A DNA stretch of 61,746 nucleotides from Nocardia inohanensis NBRC 100128 (lineage in GTDB: Bacteria > Actinomycetota > Actinomycetes > Mycobacteriales > Mycobacteriaceae). A model generated the notes under the pieces. That model saw only the letters and a list, made by a program, of their open reading frames with translations. It searched no databases and was not told the origin of the DNA. This document shows positions 53,894 through 60,430 of this stretch, piece by piece (position 1 is the stretch's first letter; the number at the start of each line of letters is the position of its first letter). Both the position numbers and the translations under genes were made by a program. The stretch lies in assembly GCF_001612945.1 (NCBI RefSeq), contig NZ_BDBK01000023.1, positions 1 through 61,746 on the forward strand, given 5' to 3'.

Positions 53894-55021
53894 ATGGCCA
53901 CTGGGGTGGGCCTGCGGATGGCCGACGACGAATGCGTCGTGGCCGTCGTGACGGGCGACGACGCCACACTCCCGGTGCACTACATCGTGCGCGAGTCGGT
54001 GCTGCACATGTCCGACGACGGGGATGCGGTGCTGGGTGGCGAGCAGCCGGCCGGGCATTCGCATTCGATCACCGGGTTCGTGTCCGCGGTCGGCGACCCG
54101 GCGGGTATCGCGGTGGACGACGGTGAGGCGTACCGCGCCGAGGACCTGCTGGCCACCGCCGCCTTCTGCCTGATCGATCTGGCCACCGACCATCTGAACG
54201 GCCCCGCCGAGTTCTATGCCACGCATCCGCCGACCTGGCCGGAGGCGAATGTCCGGGCGCTGCGCGAGGCCCTCGATTATCTGGGCCTGAAATCGGTGGT
54301 GCTGGTCAGCGAGCGCGATCTGCCGCAGCCGGATGCCGATACCGGGAAGTCGTTCGCCTACAACGCGGCCCGGGCGGCGCTGGCGGCGGTGCTCTCCACC
54401 CCGGCCGGCCTGACCCCGCCGGATCCGTCGGAGGCCACGGTGAACGCCGCCGATGTCACCGATGTGCTGCCCGCCCTGAAGAACGCCACCCTGGCCCAGG
54501 CGTACTCGGCCGCGGTCCCGGTCGCCACCACGCCGACCACGGCCGAGCCCGCGGTCTCCGGCAGCGACGAGGACCGACCGGTCCGTACTACGGCACAGCC
54601 GCGCGCCAACCGCGGCCCCTACTTCATCGCCGCCGCGGCCGCCGCCATCGGTTTGCTGCTCGGTGCCCTGGGAGTGGCGACGGTGTTGCGCCCCGACGAC
54701 TCGCCACCCGGCCCGCCGCGCGGCGAGGTCCGCTCGGAACCCTCCGGCACCGCCGGCGCCGCGCCCCCGCTGCTGCCCCCGGCCAGCTCCGAGGCGATCA
54801 CCCCCAGCGCGCCGCCGATCGCCGAACCGGCGGATCCGCCCACCACGACACCGCCACCCCCGACCACCACACCACCCCCGACCACCACGGAAGCACCGCG
54901 CACCACCGCGCCCACCACCACCCGCGCGACACCGACGTATCCCTACCAATACCCGGTGCCCAGCTGGATGTTGCCCTCGCCACAGGTGCCGCAGAATCCG
55001 TGGGAGTTCATTCCGCAATGA
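53894..55021 (+). CDS. Shortened Hsp70-like membrane protein
   Basis: 375 residues. Residues 1-220 resemble the first half of the Hsp70-like ATPase domain of the gene at 49159 (VGLRMADDECVVAVVTGDD; EALDYLGLKSVVLVSERDL), but the second nucleotide-binding half is missing, so ATP binding is doubtful. Then a transmembrane helix (about 241-265) and an exported tail rich in Pro and Thr (repeated PPPTTT blocks) ending in aromatic PYQYPVPSWMLP. ATG 53894 has GAGG upstream and follows the IniR-like stop by 45 bases. Likely a partner of the longer protein, perhaps an envelope sensor; this is inferred. Confidence 0.75.
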   Translation: MATGVGLRMADDECVVAVVTGDDATLPVHYIVRESVLHMSDDGDAVLGGEQPAGHSHSITGFVSAVGDPAGIAVDDGEAYRAEDLLATAAFCLIDLATDHLNGPAEFYATHPPTWPEANVRALREALDYLGLKSVVLVSERDLPQPDADTGKSFAYNAARAALAAVLSTPAGLTPPDPSEATVNAADVTDVLPALKNATLAQAYSAAVPVATTPTTAEPAVSGSDEDRPVRTTAQPRANRGPYFIAAAAAAIGLLLGALGVATVLRPDDSPPGPPRGEVRSEPSGTAGAAPPLLPPASSEAITPSAPPIAEPADPPTTTPPPPTTTPPPTTTEAPRTTAPTTTRATPTYPYQYPVPSWMLPSPQVPQNPWEFIPQ

Positions 55022-55125
55022 TTTCGTAGCGCTCAACTCTGCTTTGTGCCCTAAAGTGGTGCGCTGACCGATGTTCCGCAAAGTAACCGGAGTGCCGGTC
55101 TGCTGGTGCACTACGAAGGGACTCC

Positions 55126-56481
55126 ATGCGCAAGTTCTTGGCGCGCCGCGCCGCGGTCCGAGCTGCCACCGTTGCTTTCGCTTCGACCGTTCTCGCAGGT
55201 CCCCTACTGGTCACCGCCACCGCGGAACCGGTCTCGCCGAATCAGCTTGCCGCTGACAAACTTCCGGCCGAGCTGGTGACCGCCATCCAGCGCGATCTGA
55301 AGATGTCCCCGGCCGAATACCTGGAGCGTTCGGCGAAGGCCCAGCAATTGCGGGACTACGCAAAGGAATTCCGCTCCGAGCGCCCGGACGAATTCGCCGG
55401 CGCCTGGATCGGCACCGACGGCAAGCCGGTCCTGGCCGTCACCTCCCTCGACGCCGCGCGCATCGCCGCCGAGGACGGCTATCAGACCCGGCTGGCCCCG
55501 ATCAATGCCGACGGCATGGAATCCTCGCTGGACCAGCTGAACAGCTGGATCACCAGCCTGCCGCGCGAGATCTCCGGCGCGATCAACTCGGTCGCCATCG
55601 ACTTCCTGAACTCGCAGCTGGTACTGAGCGTGGCCAACACCCCGGCCGGGCACCTGCTGAACCTGCCCACGCTGATCGCCAATATCAAGGTCATCCTGTC
55701 GCCGGACAGCGGCGGCCCGGTGGACCGGCGGCCAATGGGCGGCGACACCTACATCACCGCGCCCACCGCCATCAGCGACTCCGCGTTGCAGACCGTTGAC
55801 GTCTGCTCCTTCGGCTTCAACAGCGTGGACGCCGCGGGCAATGCCCTCAATATCAGTGCCGGGCACTGCAATCCGAATATCGGCAAGAGCAACGACCGCG
55901 CCGATGTCTACCTGCCCAACGTGCGCAATATCGCCGCCAGCCCGCAGGTCGGCTCCTTCGTGCGCTCGCAGCTGGGCGGCGGCCAGGCCCTCGACTACTC
56001 GGTCATCAAGCTGAACGACGCCGCGGTGGCGGCCGGGATGGATCAGCCGCACGTGCGCGGCGCCAACTCCACCACGCTCACCATCACCGGCGTGGCCGAC
56101 CCGATCACCGGCGCGCCGGTCTGCAAGTCGGGCCAATCCTCCACCTTCACTTGCGGTTTCGTGGTGGCCGATCGGGTGGAGACCCAGCTCTACACCGCCG
56201 AGGGCCAGTCCAAGACGGTGCGCGGCTTCGCCTCCAGCGCCTGCACCCTGGGCGGCGACAGCGGCGGCGCGATCGTGACCGGCACCCTCGCCCTCGGCAT
56301 CACCAGTGGCTCGAATGCGGCCGACGCGCCGAACTGTAGTGAGGCCAACAGCGCGCTGGCACAGTACGGTGGAACCGCGACGCTGGGCATTCCGGTGCGC
56401 GCCATTCTCGCCGATATCGATGCGAATTCGGGCGGCGGAATCGGCAGCGGCATTCGGGTGCGCACCCAGACCGGTGCGTGA
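55126..56481 (+). CDS. Secreted S1-family serine protease (streptogrisin-like), first copy
   Basis: 451 residues: signal peptide (1-33), a propeptide of about 175 residues (LPAELVTAIQRDLKMSPAEYLERS as in alpha-lytic-protease-type proregions) and a chymotrypsin-fold domain with His in NISAGHCNPN, Asp in LDYSVIKL and Ser in LGGDSGGAIV. Cysteine pairs fit two disulfides (CSFG with GHC; CKSG with TCGF). It should be exported as a zymogen. ATG 55126 has AGGGA upstream. A second homologous gene follows 101 bases later. Confidence 0.88.
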   Translation: MRKFLARRAAVRAATVAFASTVLAGPLLVTATAEPVSPNQLAADKLPAELVTAIQRDLKMSPAEYLERSAKAQQLRDYAKEFRSERPDEFAGAWIGTDGKPVLAVTSLDAARIAAEDGYQTRLAPINADGMESSLDQLNSWITSLPREISGAINSVAIDFLNSQLVLSVANTPAGHLLNLPTLIANIKVILSPDSGGPVDRRPMGGDTYITAPTAISDSALQTVDVCSFGFNSVDAAGNALNISAGHCNPNIGKSNDRADVYLPNVRNIAASPQVGSFVRSQLGGGQALDYSVIKLNDAAVAAGMDQPHVRGANSTTLTITGVADPITGAPVCKSGQSSTFTCGFVVADRVETQLYTAEGQSKTVRGFASSACTLGGDSGGAIVTGTLALGITSGSNAADAPNCSEANSALAQYGGTATLGIPVRAILADIDANSGGGIGSGIRVRTQTGA

Positions 56482-56582
56482 CCGCGGATGAACCGGACAA
56501 TCCTCCTTGTTTGCCGCGACAAAACCCAATCGTCACCCGGCAATAAGTAGGCATAACGGTCCCGACACCATATAGTCGGCTC

Positions 56583-57905
56583 ATGCTCCTGCCACGTATG
56601 CGCTATTCGCTTGCCGCGGGCCGTCCGCGAGCCCTGGTCCGCTCCGCCGCCATCGCCGCCGCCGCGCTGTTGGTCGCCGGTCCGCTGGCAGGCAGCGCGC
56701 ACGCGGAACCCGCGAAGCCGGAGCTGCCCGCCGAGCTGATCGCCGCCATCACCCGCGATCTCAAGATCTCGCCGCAGGACTATCTTTCGCGCGCCGACAC
56801 CGCGCAGAAGCTGGCCGCCTTCGCCACCACCGCGCAGCGCCAGTTCCCCGCCGTCTTCGCCGGCTCCTGGCTGGACGAGGCCGGCAAGGCCGTGGTCGCG
56901 CTGGCCCAGGGCGAGGACCTGGACGGCGCGCGCAAGGCCGCGCAGGACGCCGGCTTCACCGTCAAGGACGTGGCCAAGAGCGAATCCACCCTGCGCAGTG
57001 AGAAGAACGCCTTCCAGAAGTGGCTGGAGGGCCAGCCCGCCGCGGTCTCGAAGTCGGTGCGCGGCGTGGCCATCGACACCATGAACAACACCCTCGCGGT
57101 GCGCGTGGATCAGGCCGGACTGGCGCTGCCCGGCTTCATGAGCCCGGCCCGCGTCATCGTGATGGCCGCCCCGCCGACCGCCGGTGAGGACATCGCGCAG
57201 GCCGGTGCGATCGCGGGCGCCGGCAGCGGACCGCTGGCCGCCGGTGACGGGTACGCCTCGGTCTCCGGCCGCATGTCGCTGAAGTGCTCGCTCGGCTTCA
57301 ACGGCGTCGACCGCAACAACTACCTGGTGAATATCACCGCCGGACACTGCAATCCGAATATCGCGGCCACCGGCGGCGCCAACTCGCCCGGCGTGTACGA
57401 GATGGTCGGCGACCGGATGGGCAACCAGATGGGCGCCTTCGACAAGTCGGTGCTGGGCAACCAGGACTACTCGCTGATCGCCATCAACGGCGAGTACAAG
57501 GACCGCTTCGTCAACAACCTGGTGCGGGTCCCGAACGCCGCCCCGGTCGGCCTGACCGGCGTGGCCGTGCCCGTCGTCGGCGCGCCGGTCTGCAAGTCGG
57601 GCGCGCGCACCGGCTTCAGCTGCGGCGTGGTGAACGCCATCGACCAGACCGTGCAGGTCGGCGACCGGCTGCTGACCCAGTCGTTCTCCGCGAATATCTG
57701 CGCCCTGCCCGGTGATTCGGGTGGCCCGATCATCACCGGCACCCAGGCGCTGGGCATCTCCAGCGCCTCCTCGGTCGCCGACTACCCGATCTGCGAGATC
57801 CCGAACCTGATCGGGCTGCTCACCGGTGACACCCCGCAGCTGTTCGCGCAGCCGCTGACCACGGTGCTCTCCGACAACCCGGGTCTGCGGGTGCTGACCA
57901 ACTAG
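56583..57905 (+). CDS. Secreted S1-family serine protease (streptogrisin-like), second copy
   Basis: 440 residues, paralogue of the preceding gene. Signal peptide to about residue 40 (AHA cleavage site), propeptide LPAELIAAITRDLKISPQDYLSRADTAQKL and protease domain with His in ITAGHCNPN, Asp in QDYSLIAI and Ser in LPGDSGGPIITG. The proregions of the two copies are as similar as the catalytic domains, pointing to whole-gene duplication. ATG 56583 has no obvious ribosome binding site; ATG 56598 is an alternative. Followed by a nested terminator structure. Confidence 0.88.
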   Translation: MLLPRMRYSLAAGRPRALVRSAAIAAAALLVAGPLAGSAHAEPAKPELPAELIAAITRDLKISPQDYLSRADTAQKLAAFATTAQRQFPAVFAGSWLDEAGKAVVALAQGEDLDGARKAAQDAGFTVKDVAKSESTLRSEKNAFQKWLEGQPAAVSKSVRGVAIDTMNNTLAVRVDQAGLALPGFMSPARVIVMAAPPTAGEDIAQAGAIAGAGSGPLAAGDGYASVSGRMSLKCSLGFNGVDRNNYLVNITAGHCNPNIAATGGANSPGVYEMVGDRMGNQMGAFDKSVLGNQDYSLIAINGEYKDRFVNNLVRVPNAAPVGLTGVAVPVVGAPVCKSGARTGFSCGVVNAIDQTVQVGDRLLTQSFSANICALPGDSGGPIITGTQALGISSASSVADYPICEIPNLIGLLTGDTPQLFAQPLTTVLSDNPGLRVLTN

Positions 57906-57921
57906 TCGCTTTCAGCCGAGA

Positions 57922-58001
57922 AGCCCGGCGGCCGAACCAACTCTCGTAACTCTCAGGGGTTCCCCCCTGAAACCCCGAGTTGGCAAGGAGCGTCGGGCTT
58001 T
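57922..58001 (+). terminator. Nested three-stem terminator after the protease pair
   Basis: Three concentric stems: AAGCCCG (57922-57928) with CGGGCTT (57995-58001); CCAACTC (57938-57944) with GAGTTGG (57978-57984); and TCAGGGG (57954-57960) with CCCCTGA (57965-57971), four-base loop. The outer stem runs into TTTT. It begins 17 bases after the protease stop and probably ends transcription, but the nesting is unusual. Confidence 0.72.
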
Positions 58002-58106
58002 TCGCTGTCCGGGCAGGGGTGCCCGCCGGCCGGGCAGTGTTCGGGCGGTGGCGGGGCAGTCCTCGGACAGGAGACGGCGCGCGGACGGCTCAGGCATCCT
58101 GGTTCC

Positions 58107-58943
58107 ATGTGTTTGGTGTTGCTCGGCTGGAAGGCGCATCCGGATTACCGGTTGATCGTCGCCGCCAATCGGGACGAGTTCTACACCCGCCCAACGGAAT
58201 CGCTACGGCGCTGGGACGAGGTCCCGGGACTGCTGGCCGGGCGGGATCTGGGCGCGGCGGGCGAGGTACCCGGTACCTGGCTCGGGGTGGCCGAGCCCGC
58301 GCATCGCTTCGCGACGGTGACCAATGTGCGCGGCCCGAGCGAGGCGCGCCCGGACGCCCGTTCGCGTGGCGCACTGCTGCTGGACTTCCTGCGCGGTGAC
58401 GCCGGCCCGGAGAAGTTCGTGCGCGGGGTGGCCGCCGCGCCCGACGATTACAACGGATTCAATATCGTCGTCTCGGATCTGGAAACGCTGTGGTGGCACA
58501 GCAATCGCAGCGCACAGGCCCCGCGGGAACTCGCGCCCGGCTGCCACGGCATCTCGAACGGGGCCCTGGTCGGCTCGCTGGAGCCCGACGGTCGTGAGAT
58601 CCGCACCGGCACCACCACACCCGCCTGGCCGAAGGTTCGCGGCGGCGTCCACGGCCTGGCGCGGGTGATCGCCACCGACCCGGCCGATACCGCGGGCTAT
58701 CTGGCCGTATTGGCCGACCGCACCCGCGCTGACAGCAATGAACTCCCGCAAACCGGTCTCAGCCGATACGGCGAGCGCGCCACCTCGTCCCGCTTCGTCA
58801 CCCATCCATTGCACGGAACCCGATGCAGCACCGTGCTACTCGTCCGCGAAGACGGGCACTTCGAAATGACGGAACGCACATTCGCGAGATTCGGCCGTCG
58901 TAAGGGAACGGTGTCGCAGACCGGCACTCTCGAATTGCCCTGA
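58107..58943 (+). CDS. NRDE (TANGO2-like) family protein
   Basis: 278 residues. Begins CLVLLGWKAHPDYRLIVAANRDEFYTRPTESLRRW, the NRDE signature with a near-N-terminal Cys that resembles an Ntn-hydrolase nucleophile. TWLGV and FNIVVSDLETLWWHSN are also conserved. Family members, including human TANGO2, have no settled biochemical role; haem or acyl handling has been proposed. ATG 58107. No operon partner; the small peptide gene follows 118 bases later with its own signals. Confidence 0.86.
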   Translation: MCLVLLGWKAHPDYRLIVAANRDEFYTRPTESLRRWDEVPGLLAGRDLGAAGEVPGTWLGVAEPAHRFATVTNVRGPSEARPDARSRGALLLDFLRGDAGPEKFVRGVAAAPDDYNGFNIVVSDLETLWWHSNRSAQAPRELAPGCHGISNGALVGSLEPDGREIRTGTTTPAWPKVRGGVHGLARVIATDPADTAGYLAVLADRTRADSNELPQTGLSRYGERATSSRFVTHPLHGTRCSTVLLVREDGHFEMTERTFARFGRRKGTVSQTGTLELP

Positions 58944-58995
58944 GATATCGGAAACACCCCCGAAATGGGGACTAGGAGAAAACCGCGAATCTCGG

Positions 58996-59022
58996 TAAGG
59001 TATCGGCGAACTGGTTGCAACC
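58996..59022 (+). promoter_or_regulatory. Candidate promoter and palindrome before the 35-residue peptide gene
   Basis: TAAGGT (58996-59001) fits an actinobacterial -10 (TANNNT). Twelve bases on is the perfect palindrome GGTTGCAACC (59013-59022), extendable to ACTGG...CCAGT with one bulged base, near the expected transcript start. No -35 is clear. This would give a leader of roughly 50 bases before the ATG at 59062. Confidence 0.45.
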
Positions 59023-59061
59023 CAGTCACTCTGGCCCACTCTATCTTTCGAGGTTGACTAC

Positions 59062-59169
59062 ATGCTCTTCATCGCTGACACCGGTATCACTGGCGCGCTC
59101 TTGGCCCTCCTCAAGACCATGTGCACCATTTCGTCCGGCGGCGCTGCCTGCGCCAACTGGGGCGCCTGA
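59062..59169 (+). CDS. Small 35-residue peptide gene, unknown function
   Basis: Not previously called as far as I can tell. ATG 59062 has GAGG eight bases upstream; the frame ends at TGA 59167-59169. About 86% of codons end in G or C, as in real genes here. Residues 1-20 are hydrophobic and could form an amphipathic helix (MLFIADTGITG, then ALLALLK); residues 21-35 are small and polar with Cys21 and Cys30, Thr22, Ser24, Ser25 and Trp33. A terminator hairpin begins 25 bases after the stop, so it is a one-gene unit. It could be a membrane-active or signalling peptide, a peptide-toxin-like product or a modified-peptide precursor; no modifying enzyme is adjacent. Confidence 0.7.
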   Translation: MLFIADTGITGALLALLKTMCTISSGGAACANWGA

Positions 59170-59194
59170 GCCGCAGCCTCGCATTCGGGGAGTT

Positions 59195-59222
59195 CCCCTC
59201 ACATCCCAATGGATGTGGGGGG
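59195..59222 (+). terminator. Terminator of the small peptide gene, with a competing hairpin
   Basis: CCCCTCACATCC (59195-59206) pairs with GGATGTGGGGGG (59211-59222) with one G-U and a CAAT loop, followed by a short T-rich stretch. Its first four bases also form an alternative hairpin, GGGGA-GT-TCCCC (59187-59198), so the two structures are mutually exclusive. Confidence 0.72.
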
Positions 59223-59308
59223 ATTCGCTTTTCCAGCGCTTTTCCGCGAGACCATTCGGACTATCCCGATTAATAGGACGAGTATTCCGATAGCCGCCAT
59301 GGATACGA

Positions 59309-59343
59309 CAACGGCCCGTCTCGGCGAGGGAGACGGGCCGTTG
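59309..59343 (-). terminator. Terminator of the secreted glycine-zipper protein gene
   Basis: A perfect 14-bp stem, CAACGGCCCGTCTC (59309-59322) with its complement at 59330-59343, seven-base loop, 13 bases past the stop of the leftward gene at 59357. Confidence 0.8.
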
Positions 59344-59356
59344 CGCGCGTTCTAGA

Positions 59357-60049
59357 TCAGTTGGCCCACTTGGTGGTGCCGTCCGCGGCCTGGAGCACCT
59401 GGATCAGTTCCAGGCCGGCCGCGACCAGGGTCGGACCGCCCGCGACGATGGTGCCGATGATGCCGCCGACGCCGGCGCCCAGCACCAGACCCGGGATGCA
59501 ACCGGCCGGGATGGTCACGACGCAGCCGATGACCGCGCCGAGCGCGGTGCCGACGAAGGTGCCGATACCGGTGGCCAGGGCGAACTGGGTCGAGAAGTTC
59601 GACATCGCCTTCTGGTTCTCGGTGGCCGAGGCGATCGGCTGGGCCTGCGCCACCACCGGCTGGGTGCCCGGCTGGAAGCCTTCCGGCTTCTCCGGGGTCA
59701 CCTGGAGCACGGTGCCGTTCTCCTTGAGCTCGGACTTCACCTCGACGGGAGTACCGCCGACCGAGAAGGCGAGGGGGAAGGAGATGGTGGTGGCGCCGGA
59801 GATGTCCTTGACGTTCACCACGGTCTGCTTCTTGTCTTCGGGCGTCGCGCCCTCGACCTCGGCCAGCTCGAACGTGCCGTTCTTGAGCTTGGAGACGACG
59901 ACCTTGGCGCCGTCCTTCTCCTCCATTTTGGTGGAGTACTGGATGTTGCCCTCGGTGGCAGGGGCGGTATCGGCGTGGGCAGTAGACATCCCAATGGTCA
60001 TAGCGCCAATGACCAGGGCAGCCGCCGCAGTGGTGCTGCGAAGCTTCAT
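59357..60049 (-). CDS. Secreted protein with C-terminal glycine-zipper region
   Basis: 230 residues: signal peptide (KLRSTTAAAALVIGAMTIGMSTAHA, cleavage after AHA), a beta-rich middle (about 30-140) and a hydrophobic Gly/Ala-rich C-terminal region (about 155-215, ATGIGTFVGTALGAVIGCVV and LVLGAGVGGIIGTIVAGG) with GxxxG spacing and two cysteines, typical of membrane-inserting glycine zippers. I know this type from Nocardia as hypothetical exported proteins; function is not established. ATG 60049 gives a textbook signal peptide; ATG 60073 would lengthen the n-region and lacks a better ribosome binding site. Confidence 0.78.
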   Translation of the reverse strand: MKLRSTTAAAALVIGAMTIGMSTAHADTAPATEGNIQYSTKMEEKDGAKVVVSKLKNGTFELAEVEGATPEDKKQTVVNVKDISGATTISFPLAFSVGGTPVEVKSELKENGTVLQVTPEKPEGFQPGTQPVVAQAQPIASATENQKAMSNFSTQFALATGIGTFVGTALGAVIGCVVTIPAGCIPGLVLGAGVGGIIGTIVAGGPTLVAAGLELIQVLQAADGTTKWAN

Positions 60050-60430
60050 TTTCGGTTTTTTCCAATCCGTCATCAGGTACAGCAACTGCGCCACATCTGT
60101 CACCACGCGAGGCCCGAGCTTCCCTCCGGGCCCTGCCACGCGCCAAACGGCGAACCTTCCCCGAGCATGTGAAGATGCGCACAGCTGTCGGACAGCGTGA
60201 GCCTAGTCGATCAACCGTACAGATGCGACATTGCTTTCATGAGGAAGCACAACGGGTTTCGAAGTAAGCCTGACCTTGGTTGGTGAGGCGAATTGCCGGG
60301 ATTTACGGTGTGAGAAACCCTGTACAGCTAAGTTACCGACGGGTAACTTACCGTCCGTTAGGATACGAGCAACCCCGGGCGGTAGACGCCGCTCGGCAAG
60401 CACGTTGACACTCCGAGAAAGGTCGCGGAC
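60050..60430. other. 381-bp divergent intergenic region
   Basis: Between the secreted glycine-zipper protein (leftward) and the Rv0338c-like gene (rightward). It holds the inverted repeat at 60329-60350 and a -10-like TAGGAT at 60359-60364 suited to the rightward gene. I see no gene in it. Confidence 0.55.
60329..60350. promoter_or_regulatory. Perfect 9-bp inverted repeat upstream of the iron-sulphur reductase gene
   Basis: TAAGTTACC (60329-60337), spacer GACG, GGTAACTTA (60342-60350). The form and spacing suit a TetR-type repressor. It ends eight bases before a -10-like TAGGAT (60359-60364) and so would cover the -35 region of the Rv0338c-like gene. Confidence 0.65.
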
